Assembly (NCBI RefSeq): GCF_024437655.1
Contig: NZ_JANBVF010000015.1
Location: 55,761-119,760, forward strand
Length of the DNA: 64,000 bases
Direction of reading: 5' to 3'
From: Chitinolyticbacter albus
GTDB taxonomy: Bacteria > Pseudomonadota > Gammaproteobacteria > Burkholderiales > Chitinibacteraceae
In this document: positions 35,887 through 45,179 of the stretch, piece after piece
Layout of the letters: each line of letters begins with the position of its first letter
Numbering within the stretch: the first letter of the stretch is position 1
Translations under genes and position numbers: made by a program
The notes under the pieces: generated by a model
Told to the model about the DNA's origin: nothing
Seen by the model: the letters and a program-made list of their open reading frames with translations, nothing else
Database searches by the model: none

Positions 35887-36660
35887 ATGACTCGCCTGCC
35901 CACTTTTTTCGTCTCGCATGGCTCGCCCATGCTGGCGCTCGACGCCGGCAACGCGGGCCGGGTGTGGGCCGCCATCGGCCACGACGTGCCGCGCCCGCGC
36001 GCGGTGCTAATGGTATCCGCCCACTGGCATCACCCTGGCAGCGCGGTCGGCGGCACGGCAAAACCGGAAACCATCCATGATTTCGGCGGTTTTCCGGACG
36101 AGCTCTACACGCTGCATTACGACGCGCCCGGCGCGCCCGAGGTCGCGCACGAGATTCCAGCGCTGCTCACCACGCACGGCTACGCGCCCGCCATCGACGC
36201 CGAGCGCGGGCTCGACCATGGCGCCTGGGTGCCACTGCGGGTGATGTATCCGAATGCCGATGTTCCCGTGCTGCAGCTGGCGCTCGACATGCGCCAGGGC
36301 CCCGCCTGGCACTACCGGCTGGGCCAGGCGCTGGCGGCGCTGCGCGACGCTGGCATCCTGATCGTCGGCTCGGGCAGCCTCACGCACAATCTGCGCGACG
36401 TGTTCGCGCCACCGGCGGTGATCCCCGACTATGTGACGCCGTTTCAGGACTGGATGCACGCACGGCTCGATCTGCATGACGTCGATGCCCTGCTCGACTA
36501 TCGCCGCCAGGCGCCGCACGCCGTGCGCGCCCATCCCAGCGAGGAACATCTGCTGCCGCTCTACGTCGCCCTCGGCGCCGCAGCGGGCGAGCGCGTCACG
36601 CGGCTGCACGATGAGGTGACCGAGCGCGTGCTGGCGATGGACGTATACCGCTTCGGCTGA
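35887..36660 (+). CDS. ygiD: DODA-type extradiol dioxygenase (YgiD-like)
   Basis: A 257-residue class III extradiol dioxygenase related to 4,5-DOPA dioxygenase. The His ligands are in FFVSHGSPMLAL and MVSAHWHHPG; GAWVPLRVMYPNADVPVLQLALD and IVGSGSLTHNLRD are family blocks. The zinc or iron site looks intact. GGAG lies about 9 bases before the ATG. Physiological substrate unknown. Confidence 0.9.
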   Translation: MTRLPTFFVSHGSPMLALDAGNAGRVWAAIGHDVPRPRAVLMVSAHWHHPGSAVGGTAKPETIHDFGGFPDELYTLHYDAPGAPEVAHEIPALLTTHGYAPAIDAERGLDHGAWVPLRVMYPNADVPVLQLALDMRQGPAWHYRLGQALAALRDAGILIVGSGSLTHNLRDVFAPPAVIPDYVTPFQDWMHARLDLHDVDALLDYRRQAPHAVRAHPSEEHLLPLYVALGAAAGERVTRLHDEVTERVLAMDVYRFG

Positions 36661-36693
36661 GTCATGGCCCGGGTCTGCTCGCCGCTGGCGCGA

Positions 36694-38109
36694 TCACCGG
36701 CCGTGCACCACGCGGCTCAACTGCGCCACCGCCTCGTGGATCTCGGCGTGATCGAGTGTGGCATGCGCCAGCATCCAACCTTCGCGCCCGGGTTGGCCCA
36801 GATACAGCCCCGCCAACCCGCGCAGCTGCAGGCCGGCTAGTTTGCCGGCTGCGGTCCACGGCGCCTCCTTGCCCGGCGGCAGCCGGACCACGCCGCGCAG
36901 GCCGCTGTCGAAGCCTTGCGGGACCAGCTCGTCGCGCAGCGGATGCAAGGCTTCGAGCAACACGTCGCGCCGGCTGCGGTAGATCAGCCGGGTATGACGC
37001 AGGTGCTGTGCAAAGTAGCCCGCCTCAATGAAGCGCGCGGTCACCGCCTGCGCGATCTGGCTGCTGTAGCCATCGAACGCACGCCGCGCTGCCGCCAGTG
37101 CGGGGACCAACGGCTTTGGTACCACCGCATAGGCCAGCCGCAGCCCGGGAAACAGCACCTTGCTGAAAGTGCCGACGTAGAGCACGCAACCGGCGTCATC
37201 CAGCCCCTGCATGGCCGGCAGCGGCGCGTGGTCGTACTGGTATTCGCCGTCGTAGTCGTCCTCGATCACCCAGGCGCGCTGCGCCCTGGCGTAGTCCAGC
37301 AGCGCCAGCCGCCGCGCGAGCGACATCCTCATGCCCAACGGATACTGGTGCGATGGCGTGGTATAGATCAGGCGCGGCGTGGGCAAGGCCTGCTCCCGCC
37401 AAGTCAGTCCCTCGTCATCAACCGGTACACCGACAAGACTCGCTCCCGCCGCTTGCAGCGCGGCGCGCGCGCCCGGATAGCCAGGATCTTCCAGCCAGGT
37501 CACGTCGCCCGGATCGAGCAGCAGGCTGGCCAGCAGCTGGATCGCCTGCTGCGAACTCGTCATCACCAGCACCTGGTCCGCATCGCAGCGCACACCGCGT
37601 GACTGTGCCAGATAACCGGCAATGGCCTGGCGCAGCGGCAGATAACCGCGACTGTCGCCGTAGTCGAACAGGCTGTCCGGCCCCTTGAGCAATACTTCCG
37701 ACTGCAGACGCTGCCAAAGTACCCGCGGAAACAGCCGAAGATCCGGCACCGCCGCGTGCAGGCCACGCCCCCAGGGCATGGTCGGGAGGATGCCGTCTGG
37801 CACCGTGGCCGAACCGCGCCGCGACAGGCCGGCGATGGCCGCATCACCGCTCGGCCGGCCCTGGCGTGGCGCCAAGGGAGCGACGGCAACAAAGGTGCCG
37901 GCGCCGACCCGCCGCCGCACATAGCCCTCGGCCTCGAGCCTCGCGTAGGCGGCCTCGACCGTGACCCGCGACACTCCCAGCGTCTGCGCCAGCGCGCGCG
38001 ACGCTGGCAGCCGAGAACCCGGCGCGTGGGTGCCCGCCAGGATGGCATCGCGCAGTTGTCGGCTCAGCGTTTCCTGCAAGGTGATCGCAACATTTTGCGG
38101 CAGCAACAT
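36694..38109 (-). CDS. MocR/PdxR-type regulator
   Basis: A 471-residue regulator with winged HTH (LPASRALAQTLGVSRVTVEAAYARLEAEGYV) joined by a linker (about 80-120) to an aminotransferase-like domain with WLEDPGYPG, YTTPSHQYPLG, VIEDDYDGEY and GTFSKVLFPGLRLAYAV (PLP Lys). I took ATG 38109; an upstream ATG (38139) has no better signal. Divergent from a GNAT gene across 88 bases, so that gene may be its target. It differs in sequence from the other MocR protein at 30912. Confidence 0.88.
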   Translation of the reverse strand: MLLPQNVAITLQETLSRQLRDAILAGTHAPGSRLPASRALAQTLGVSRVTVEAAYARLEAEGYVRRRVGAGTFVAVAPLAPRQGRPSGDAAIAGLSRRGSATVPDGILPTMPWGRGLHAAVPDLRLFPRVLWQRLQSEVLLKGPDSLFDYGDSRGYLPLRQAIAGYLAQSRGVRCDADQVLVMTSSQQAIQLLASLLLDPGDVTWLEDPGYPGARAALQAAGASLVGVPVDDEGLTWREQALPTPRLIYTTPSHQYPLGMRMSLARRLALLDYARAQRAWVIEDDYDGEYQYDHAPLPAMQGLDDAGCVLYVGTFSKVLFPGLRLAYAVVPKPLVPALAAARRAFDGYSSQIAQAVTARFIEAGYFAQHLRHTRLIYRSRRDVLLEALHPLRDELVPQGFDSGLRGVVRLPPGKEAPWTAAGKLAGLQLRGLAGLYLGQPGREGWMLAHATLDHAEIHEAVAQLSRVVHGR

Positions 38110-38197
38110 TGGTCTTATCCAGTCATGAAATTTGGCCACAAAGCCAAGGCCATTGGCATTCTAGACTGGCAGCGACTTCCCACACCACGAGCTCAGC

Positions 38198-38935
38198 ATG
38201 AAAACGAATCCACATGGCCAGCCGATCGGCGCCCCTGTCACGGGCTGGCAAGCGCCAGCCTTCCCCACCCCGCGCGTACTCAGCGGCTACGGCTGCCGGC
38301 TCGAACCGCTGGACTGGCTGCACCACGGCGCCACGCTATGGCCGGCGCTGCAATCCGCTGGCGATGCCCTGTGGACCTATCTGCCCATCGGAGCGTTCGA
38401 CACCGCCGAAGCGCTGCGATCCGCGCTGGCGAAACTGGGCGCCAGCGGCGACCCACAGTTCTATGCCATCGTCGACGACACCACTGGCGAAGCACTGGGT
38501 TTCGCCAGCTATCTGCGCATCGATCCCGAAGCCGGCAGCATCGAGGTCGGCTGGTTGTGCTACTCGCCCCGATTGCAGCGCACGGCGCTCGCCACCGCTG
38601 CGATGTACCTGCTGATGAGGAACGCCTTCGCGCTGGGCTACCGCCGCTACGAGTGGAAATGTGACGCGCTGAACGCGCCATCGCGTCGCGCGGCCGAACG
38701 GCTGGGATTCCGTTTCGAAGGCATCTTTCGCCAGGCGCGGGTGATGAAAGGCCGCAACCGCGATACCGCATGGTTCTCGGTGATCGATGGCGAATGGCCC
38801 GCATTGCAGGCCGCGTTCGAGCAATGGCTCGCGCCGGGTAATTTCGATGATGAGGGTCGGCAGCGGCAGGCTTTGAACAAGGCCGGCGTCCCGGTTGAAC
38901 CAGCCAAATGCAGTGCCACCACGACAGTTGTGTGA
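38198..38935 (+). CDS. GNAT family N-acetyltransferase (RimJ/RimL type)
   Basis: A 245-residue protein. The GNAT core (about residues 40-200) includes GFASYLRIDPEAGSIEVGWLCYSPRLQRTALATAA, where the acetyl-CoA loop is a degenerate R/QxxGxG (QRTALA), and YRRYEWKCDALNAPSRRAAERLGF with the asparagine loop. The ending QQ-type tail (VPVEPAKCSATTTVV) is not conserved. Substrate unknown. Divergent from the MocR gene. Confidence 0.85.
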   Translation: MKTNPHGQPIGAPVTGWQAPAFPTPRVLSGYGCRLEPLDWLHHGATLWPALQSAGDALWTYLPIGAFDTAEALRSALAKLGASGDPQFYAIVDDTTGEALGFASYLRIDPEAGSIEVGWLCYSPRLQRTALATAAMYLLMRNAFALGYRRYEWKCDALNAPSRRAAERLGFRFEGIFRQARVMKGRNRDTAWFSVIDGEWPALQAAFEQWLAPGNFDDEGRQRQALNKAGVPVEPAKCSATTTVV

Positions 38936-39314
38936 GCCACGGCCCTCCACGGTTGCTCGTTGGGCCCATTGCCGCGACGCGCTCGCCGCCGCCCAACTGG
39001 GGACTGCGACAGACACGGCGTTCAGCCGCCGGATACCAGCCATCAAGGCCATGGCAGCGGTGTGCAGCCACTTGCCCCAGAAAAATTCAATAATTGTAAT
39101 ATTAAAGTCAGTAGGTGTAATATCCAGTTCCCGCAGTATCCAAGCACATACCGGACCTGCGAAATCCATAGCCTGAAAACCGCAAAACATAGGGTATCGA
39201 CTGCAAACGTGCCCTCGCTCCGCCCCTCGGAGCTCTGGTCTGCTCTCGCTGATCACGCAGACCGATGCCCGGCAGACCAGCCTGGATTTACTTTTCCCCA
39301 TCAGGATCGACACC
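38936..39314. other. Intergenic region with AT-rich island
   Basis: About 380 bases without a convincing gene. Positions 39081-39130 are strongly AT-rich (AATAATTGTAATATTAAAGTC), unlike the surroundings, and are a likely promoter zone or a remnant of acquired DNA. ORFs on either strand lack ribosome-binding sites. Confidence 0.4.
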
Positions 39315-39572
39315 ATGACGCTAGAACAGCAACTGAACGAAGCGCGCGTGAAAAGCGCCGCCTGCGGCTACCTGCTGAACCTGCTCTTGCAACGCGCGGA
39401 GGTGCTCAAGCCTGGCCTCGTCGCGGAGCTGGCACACGCTGCGGTGGCAGACCAGGCGGGGGTGCACCCGGCAACGCCGAACAAAGATTTCATCGACCAG
39501 ATCTTCGCCGAAACGACCAAGATGTTGCGCTTGACGGGCGCGCTGCCGAACGAAGAAGTCTCACGCCGCTAA
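39315..39572 (+). CDS. Small hypothetical protein
   Basis: An 85-residue helical, soluble protein (MTLEQQLNEARVKSAACGYL at the start) with AGGAT about 7 bases before the ATG and a strong terminator directly after. No family recognised. Codon use resembles that of neighbouring genes. Confidence 0.6.
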   Translation: MTLEQQLNEARVKSAACGYLLNLLLQRAEVLKPGLVAELAHAAVADQAGVHPATPNKDFIDQIFAETTKMLRLTGALPNEEVSRR

Positions 39573-39580
39573 ACCCGCGA

Positions 39581-39620
39581 CCCAAACAAAAACCCCGGCA
39601 AGCCGGGGTTTTTGTTTGGG
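39581..39620. terminator. Bidirectional intrinsic terminator
   Basis: CCCAAACAAAAACCCCGGC, loop AA, GCCGGGGTTTTTGTTTGGG: a perfect 19-bp stem with A- and T-runs in the arms. It serves both the small gene (plus) and dnaJ (minus). Confidence 0.93.
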
Positions 39621-39630
39621 TAGCCGCCGC

Positions 39631-40764
39631 TCAGGAGAAGAAATCCTTCACCTTGTCCATGAACGACTTGGCGCGCGGATTGTGCTTGGCCGAATCGCCC
39701 GCGCTGATCTCTTCAAACTCGCGCAGCAACTCCTTCTGCCGGCTGGTCAGGTTGACCGGCGTTTCCAGTACCACGTGACACATCAGGTCGCCATTTACCG
39801 CACTACGCACACCCTTGATGCCCTTGCCGCGTAGGCGGAACACCTGGCCGGTCTGGGTGCCGGCCGGAATGCTGATGCGCGCCTTGCCTTCCAGCGTCGG
39901 AATCTCGATCTCGCCGCCCAGCGCCGCCACGCTGATGCTGATCGGCATTTCACAATGCAGATCGCTGCCTTCGCGCTCGAACACGCTGTGCGCCTTGAGG
40001 TGCACCACCACATACAGATCGCCCGGAGGACCACCGTTCACGCCTGGCTCGCCCTCGCCGGAGAGGCGGATGCGATCGCCCTCGTCGACACCGGCGGGGA
40101 TCTTCACCGCCAGCGTCTTGGCGGTCTGCACGCGGCCGGTGCCGCTGCACTTGCGGCACGGATCGGGAATGTAGCGGCCCGAACCATGGCACGTGGGGCA
40201 GGTCTGCTGGATGCTGAAGAAGCCTTGCGATACGCGCACCTGGCCGTGGCCGCCGCAGGTGTGGCAGGTCTTGACCTCGGTGCCGGGCTTGGCGCCGCTG
40301 CCATGACAGATATCGCACTCGTCGTGCGACGGGATCTTGATCTGCTTTTCGACGCCGCGCGCGGCTTCTTCCAGCGAGATTTCCATGTTGTAGCGCAGGT
40401 CGGCGCCGCGGTAGACGTTGGAACGTCCGCCACCGCCGCCACCGCGCCCGCCGCCACCGAAGATATCGCCGAAGATGTCGGAGAACGCATCGGCAAAGCC
40501 GCCGCCGCCGAAGCCGCCACCGCCCATGCCGGCCTGTGGGTCGACCCCGGCGTGGCCGTACTGGTCGTAGGCGGCGCGCTTTTGCGGCTCGGAGAGGATT
40601 TCGTAGGCCTCCTTGGCCTCCTTGAACTTGTCCTCGGCGTCCTTGCTGTCCGGATTGCGGTCCGGATGGTATTTCATGGCCAGCTTGCGGTAGGCCTTCT
40701 TGATTTCGTCGTCATCGGCGTCGCGGTTGACGCCAAGGATGTCGTAGTAGTCTTTCTTTGCCAT
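39631..40764 (-). CDS. dnaJ: Chaperone protein DnaJ
   Basis: A 377-residue Hsp40. J domain with HPD (KYHPDRNPD), a long Gly-rich segment (about 75-115), then four CxxCxGxG zinc motifs ([32 protein letters not shown]), and the C-terminal substrate domain. It follows a desaturase gene by 22 bases and not dnaK directly, which is unusual. The bidirectional terminator lies after it. Confidence 0.98.
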   Translation of the reverse strand: MAKKDYYDILGVNRDADDDEIKKAYRKLAMKYHPDRNPDSKDAEDKFKEAKEAYEILSEPQKRAAYDQYGHAGVDPQAGMGGGGFGGGGFADAFSDIFGDIFGGGGRGGGGGGRSNVYRGADLRYNMEISLEEAARGVEKQIKIPSHDECDICHGSGAKPGTEVKTCHTCGGHGQVRVSQGFFSIQQTCPTCHGSGRYIPDPCRKCSGTGRVQTAKTLAVKIPAGVDEGDRIRLSGEGEPGVNGGPPGDLYVVVHLKAHSVFEREGSDLHCEMPISISVAALGGEIEIPTLEGKARISIPAGTQTGQVFRLRGKGIKGVRSAVNGDLMCHVVLETPVNLTSRQKELLREFEEISAGDSAKHNPRAKSFMDKVKDFFS

Positions 40765-40786
40765 GGATGGAAACCCTGTCTAATGC

Positions 40787-41866
40787 TCAGGCAGCGCTCG
40801 GATGGCCCATCTGCCGCAGGAAGCGGAAGTGGGCAGCCAGCGCTTGCCAGGTCGAACCGGAATCGAGATAGCGGATGTCGTACTCGGCACAGGTATCGCG
40901 GACGATGCGGCTGATGGCCGGGTAGTGCACATGGCTGACCTTGTGGAACAGGTGATGCTCGACCTGATAGTTGAGCCCGCCGGTGTAGAAGGTCGCCAGC
41001 GGCTTGCCGACGGCGAAGTTGGCCGTGGTACGCAGCTGATGCTCGGCCCACTCGTACGGCATCTTGCCGCCCTCGGCTGGGCCGGGGAACTCGGTCTCCG
41101 GCACGATGTGCGCCAGCTGGAACACGATCGACAACGTGAGCCCAAAGACCAGGTGTATGCCGATAAACACGAGCAGCACCTGCCAGACCGGGTGATACAG
41201 CATGGGCACGATCAGCGCGTAGGCGATATAGAACGCCTTGCTGAACAGGAAGTACGGCCACTCCCACCATTGCCGCGCCTGCATCGGCGTTTCGCCGATC
41301 TTGCCGCTGAACATGCGCTGCCAGTCGCTGTAGAGCAACAGGTAGAGTGACAACAAGCTGTACAGCGCCGGGGCATACCAGTGCTGAAAACGGTGGACAC
41401 GATGACGTGGCTGATTCGGCGACAAACGCAGCAGCGCGCCGATGCAGATGTCGTCATCACGGCCGTCGACGTTGGTATAGGTGTGGTGCAGCAGATTGTG
41501 TTTTTGACGCCACAACACATTGCTGCTGCCCATGACATCCATCATCGCGCCAGCCACCCAGTTGAGCCAGCGTTTTTGCGAGAAGCTGCCGTGGCAGCCG
41601 TCATGCATGACGCTGAACGCCAACAGGGCCATGCTCTGCACCAGCACCAGTGCGGCGAGAGCGGCGCTCCACCAGTGCTCGACGCCCCACACCAGCATGG
41701 CGTAGCTGCCCAGTGTCAGGATCAGCGCGAACACGGCCTTCAGGTACAGCCGAGCATTGCCGGTCTGGGCCAGGCCACGCTCGGTGAAATAGCCGTCGAC
41801 ACGGCTCTTGAGCGCGGAAAAGAACTGGCTGCGGGGCGGAAACGCCAGCCGCTGAACTTCGGACAT
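40787..41866 (-). CDS. Membrane fatty acid desaturase
   Basis: A 359-residue integral membrane di-iron desaturase. Three His boxes: HDGCHGS, HNLLHHTYTN and QVEHHLF. The QxxHH third box is typical of acyl-lipid or front-end (linoleoyl-CoA/delta-6-like) desaturases. Several hydrophobic pairs flank them. I chose ATG 41866, with AGGAG upstream; ATG 41869 also works. It lies between dnaK and dnaJ, after a hairpin following dnaK. Confidence 0.9.
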   Translation of the reverse strand: MSEVQRLAFPPRSQFFSALKSRVDGYFTERGLAQTGNARLYLKAVFALILTLGSYAMLVWGVEHWWSAALAALVLVQSMALLAFSVMHDGCHGSFSQKRWLNWVAGAMMDVMGSSNVLWRQKHNLLHHTYTNVDGRDDDICIGALLRLSPNQPRHRVHRFQHWYAPALYSLLSLYLLLYSDWQRMFSGKIGETPMQARQWWEWPYFLFSKAFYIAYALIVPMLYHPVWQVLLVFIGIHLVFGLTLSIVFQLAHIVPETEFPGPAEGGKMPYEWAEHQLRTTANFAVGKPLATFYTGGLNYQVEHHLFHKVSHVHYPAISRIVRDTCAEYDIRYLDSGSTWQALAAHFRFLRQMGHPSAA

Positions 41867-41903
41867 CATCACTCCTGCGCAACGCGCGAATAACAGACGC
41901 AAA

Positions 41904-41924
41904 CGCCCGGCCAAGGGCCGGGCG
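41904..41924 (-). terminator. Hairpin after dnaK
   Basis: A 9-bp stem, CGCCCGGCC/GGCCGGGCG, with loop AAG, 16 bases after the dnaK stop. The T-run after it on the minus strand is weak (TTTGCGTCTG), so it may attenuate and not fully end transcription into the desaturase. Confidence 0.5.
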
Positions 41925-41940
41925 CTGTCACAGTACAGGA

Positions 41941-43872
41941 TTACTTGTTTTCTTTCACTTCGGTGAATTCGGCGTCGACCACGTTGCCGTCGTCGCCCTT
42001 GCCGGCGTCACCCCCGGCGGCACCAGCACCCGGAGCCGCGCCTTCGGCACCCTGCTGGCCATACATCTGCTCGGCGAGCTTGTGCGATGCCTGCATCAGC
42101 GCGTTGGTCTTGGCTTCGATCTCGTCCTTGTCGTCGCCCTTCACCACCGCTTCGAGCTCACTGATCGCGGTTTCGATGGCGGCCTTTTCGTCGGCGGCAA
42201 TCTTGTCACCATACTCGGTGAGTGACTTCTTTACCGAGTGGATCATCGCATCGCCCTGGTTGCGCGCGCCCACCAGTTCGGACAATTTTTTGTCCTCTTC
42301 GGCGTTCAGTTCGGCGTCACGCACCATCTGCGCGATCTCGGCTTCGGACAGACCCGACGAGGCCTGGATCTTGATCTTGTTTTCCTTGCCGGTGGCCTTG
42401 TCCTTGGCGCTCACGTGCAGGATGCCGTTGGCGTCGATATCGAAGGTCACTTCGATCTGCGGCGTGCCACGCGGCGCCGGCGGGATATCCGACAGGTTGA
42501 ACTGGCCCAGGCTCTTGTTGGCGGCAGCCTTCTCGCGCTCACCCTGCAGCACGTGGATGGTCACGGCGTTCTGGTTGTCATCGGCGGTCGAGAACACTTG
42601 CGATGCCTTGGTCGGGATCGTGGTGTTCTTCTGGATCAGCTTGGTCATGATGCCGCCCAGCGTTTCGATGCCAAGGCTCAGCGGGGTCACGTCCAGCAGC
42701 AGCACGTCCTTGCGATCGCCACCGAGCACGGCGCCCTGGATCGCGGCGCCGACGGCCACGGCTTCATCCGGGTTCACGTCGCGGCGCGCTTCCTTGCCGA
42801 AGAATTCCTTCACCTTCTCCTGCACCAGCGGCATGCGGGTCTGGCCGCCGACCAGGATCACGTCGTCGATGTCGGAAGCCTTAAGGCCAGCATCCTTCAG
42901 TGCGATGCGGCACGGCTCGATCGAGCGGGCGATCAGCTCTTCCACCAGCGATTCGAACTTGGCACGGGTGATCTTCAGCACCAAGTGCTTCGGGCCGGTC
43001 GCGTCCATGGTGATGTAGGGCAGGTTCACTTCGGTCTGGCTGGCGCTGGAGAGCTCGATCTTGGCCTTTTCCGCGGCTTCCTTCAGGCGTTGCAGCGCCA
43101 TCACGTCCTGCTTCAGGTTGATGCCCTGCTCTTTCTGGAACTCGCCGATGATGTAGTCGATCAGGCGCTGGTCGAAATCCTCACCACCAAGGAAGGTGTC
43201 ACCATTGGTGGCCAGCACTTCGAACTGCTTATCGCCATCGACATCGGCGATTTCGATGATGGAGATATCGAAGGTACCGCCGCCCAGGTCATACACGGCG
43301 ATCTTGGAGTCGCCCTTCTCGTGCTTGTCCATGCCGAACGCGAGCGCGGCAGCGGTCGGCTCGTTGATGATGCGCTTCACGTCGAGACCGGCGATGCGGC
43401 CGGCATCCTTGGTGGCCTGGCGCTGGCTGTCGTTGAAGTAGGCCGGCACCGTGATCACGGCTTCGGTCACTTCCTCGCCCAGGTAATCCTCGGCGGTCTT
43501 CTTCATCTTGCGCAGCACTTCGGCGCTGATCTGCGGCGGGGCCTTCTTGTCGCCACGCACTTCCACCCAGGCGTCGCCGTTGTCGGCCTTGACGATGCTG
43601 TAGGGCATCAGATCGATGTCCTTCTGCACTTCCTTCTCAGCAAACTTGCGGCCGATCAGGCGCTTCACCGCGTACAGCGTGTTGCGCGGGTTGGTCACGG
43701 CCTGGCGCTTGGCCGGCGCGCCAACCAGGATTTCACCGTCTTCCTGATAGGCGATGATGGACGGCGTGGTGCGAGCGCCTTCGGCGTTCTCGATCACCTT
43801 GGGTTGGCCGTTCTCGATGACGGATACACAGCTGTTGGTCGTGCCGAGGTCGATACCGATGATTTTTGCCAT
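41941..43872 (-). CDS. dnaK: Molecular chaperone DnaK (Hsp70)
   Basis: A 643-residue Hsp70. N-terminal [27 protein letters not shown] and VGGQTRMP nucleotide-binding signatures; substrate-binding domain with VLQGERE; lid helices ending in a Gly/Ala-rich acidic tail ([14 protein letters not shown] and a terminal EFTEVKENK). AGGAAAGGAAGC precedes the ATG. Works with GrpE and DnaJ, all encoded here. Confidence 0.98.
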   Translation of the reverse strand: MAKIIGIDLGTTNSCVSVIENGQPKVIENAEGARTTPSIIAYQEDGEILVGAPAKRQAVTNPRNTLYAVKRLIGRKFAEKEVQKDIDLMPYSIVKADNGDAWVEVRGDKKAPPQISAEVLRKMKKTAEDYLGEEVTEAVITVPAYFNDSQRQATKDAGRIAGLDVKRIINEPTAAALAFGMDKHEKGDSKIAVYDLGGGTFDISIIEIADVDGDKQFEVLATNGDTFLGGEDFDQRLIDYIIGEFQKEQGINLKQDVMALQRLKEAAEKAKIELSSASQTEVNLPYITMDATGPKHLVLKITRAKFESLVEELIARSIEPCRIALKDAGLKASDIDDVILVGGQTRMPLVQEKVKEFFGKEARRDVNPDEAVAVGAAIQGAVLGGDRKDVLLLDVTPLSLGIETLGGIMTKLIQKNTTIPTKASQVFSTADDNQNAVTIHVLQGEREKAAANKSLGQFNLSDIPPAPRGTPQIEVTFDIDANGILHVSAKDKATGKENKIKIQASSGLSEAEIAQMVRDAELNAEEDKKLSELVGARNQGDAMIHSVKKSLTEYGDKIAADEKAAIETAISELEAVVKGDDKDEIEAKTNALMQASHKLAEQMYGQQGAEGAAPGAGAAGGDAGKGDDGNVVDAEFTEVKENK

Positions 43873-44043
43873 TTTTTGCTTCCTTTCCTGTTCACGCCCC
43901 GCCTGGGCGAAGCATCAAGTTCAATAACCTTGTTCCGAAAGTGGGGATGCCCTGCGTCGTTTCAAGTCACCGACATGACAAGCCGGGAAAAACGCCCGTC
44001 GGGGTCATCCATGCATCGCGCTGATGCCGTCAAACTGGAGGGG

Positions 44044-44592
44044 CTACTTGGGCGCTGCCACGATCACCATGGCCGGGCGCAGCATGCGGCCTGCCAGTAC
44101 GTAGCCCTTTTGCAGCACGCGCACCACGGTGTTGGCCTCCTGCTCGGCCGGCTCCATCGAGATGGCCTGGTGCAGGTTGGGGTCGAGCTTGTCGCCCGTT
44201 TGCGGCGCGATCTCCAACAGCTCGAACTTCTCGAAGGCGCTGGTCAGCGCCTTGGCGGTGAGATCCACACCCATTTTCAGCGCATCGAAATTGCCAGATT
44301 GATCCAGCAGCGCCATGTCCATCGCATCCTTCACCGATAGCAGCTCGCGCGCGAACTTCTCGACGGCGAACTTGCGCGCCTTGTCGACTTCCTCAGCGGC
44401 GCGGCGGCGGATGTTCTCGCCCTCGGCCTTGGCGTACAGCACGTCCTGGCGCGCCTTTTCCAGCTCGGCGGCCACCACGGCCATGCGCGCATCCAGGTTG
44501 TCCTCGGCGGCGTTCAGCTGGGCTTCGCTATTGTCGGTTGCGCCCTGATCGATTGTGGGTTCCAGATCTTCAGGTTTCTGTTCGTTGCTCAT
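44044..44592 (-). CDS. grpE: Nucleotide exchange factor GrpE
   Basis: A 182-residue GrpE. The N-terminal acidic region, long coiled coil ([35 protein letters not shown]), and the beta-domain ending with LRPAMVIVA are typical. AGGGAG lies 6 bases before the ATG; the 18-codon upstream extension lies in the leader. Preceded by a sigma-32 promoter and followed 171 bases later by dnaK. Confidence 0.95.
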   Translation of the reverse strand: MSNEQKPEDLEPTIDQGATDNSEAQLNAAEDNLDARMAVVAAELEKARQDVLYAKAEGENIRRRAAEEVDKARKFAVEKFARELLSVKDAMDMALLDQSGNFDALKMGVDLTAKALTSAFEKFELLEIAPQTGDKLDPNLHQAISMEPAEQEANTVVRVLQKGYVLAGRMLRPAMVIVAAPK

Positions 44593-44626
44593 GGTCTTGC
44601 TCCCTAAAACTTGGCAATGCAAGGCC

Positions 44627-44654
44627 AAATGGGCGCCAGTGCCCACTTTTCAAG
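44627..44654 (-). promoter_or_regulatory. Sigma-32 heat-shock promoter of grpE
   Basis: On the minus strand CTTGAAA (44654-44648) and GCCCATTT (44634-44627) are 13 bases apart, matching the consensus CTTGAAA...CCCCATNT except for one base. The start is near 44620, leaving a leader of about 28 bases. Heat-shock control of grpE and likely dnaK follows. Confidence 0.88.
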
Positions 44655-44752
44655 AGGCCCTACCCCATGCAGGGGCATATTCCGGCCCGGCGACTACGGC
44701 CAACCCGCGACTCTCGCAACGGTTACAATGCGCGAAATTTTTGGCAAACCCC

Positions 44753-45175
44753 ATGGCAGGCCAGCCCATGCCCACTGCGCAGATAGAACTGCAAAGCACC
44801 ATTGCCAGCACACCCAGGCACTCCTGGACGTTCGACTGGCCCAGTATCGAATTGACCGCGCGCGAGCTGATCCGCCAGGCAACGCTCGAGCGCTGTCGCC
44901 AGTACGCGCCTGCGCAACCGCAACACGATGCGACACTCAGCCAGGAAGCCATCGCGGCCCTGGCGGAGCAAGGCCGGATCGCGCTACCGGCAAGAGAATT
45001 GACTAGCGTGCCCGATCCCGAAGAGGAGGTGCAATTTGCCCTGGCGGCCTTCACCGGCCGCCGTTTCCTGCTACTGGCCGGTCAGCGGCAGATCAGGGAG
45101 CTGGACGAAGTGGTGACGCTCAGCCCGCTGGCGCCGCTCGTCTTTATCCGGCTCATTCCGCTACAAGGAGGCTGA
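44753..45175 (+). CDS. Small protein upstream of the DUF4132 gene
   Basis: A 140-residue (from ATG 44753) or 135-residue (from ATG 44768) soluble protein, MAGQPMPTAQIELQSTIAST at the start. Helical segments (ELTARELIRQATLERCRQYA, then an acidic EEEVQFALAAFTGRRFLLLAGQRQIRELDEV). A -10-like TACAAT lies at 44725-44730 before it. The last codons hold the AAGGAGG for the downstream gene; 4 bases separate them. No family recognised; partner of the DUF4132 protein by context. Confidence 0.65.
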   Translation: MAGQPMPTAQIELQSTIASTPRHSWTFDWPSIELTARELIRQATLERCRQYAPAQPQHDATLSQEAIAALAEQGRIALPARELTSVPDPEEEVQFALAAFTGRRFLLLAGQRQIRELDEVVTLSPLAPLVFIRLIPLQGG

Positions 45176-45179
45176 CCTC

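Noticed and set aside
38336..39316. 326-codon minus-strand ORF over the GNAT gene and the AT-rich gap
   Set aside because: It runs antisense to a gene with clear GNAT motifs and has no recognisable domain.
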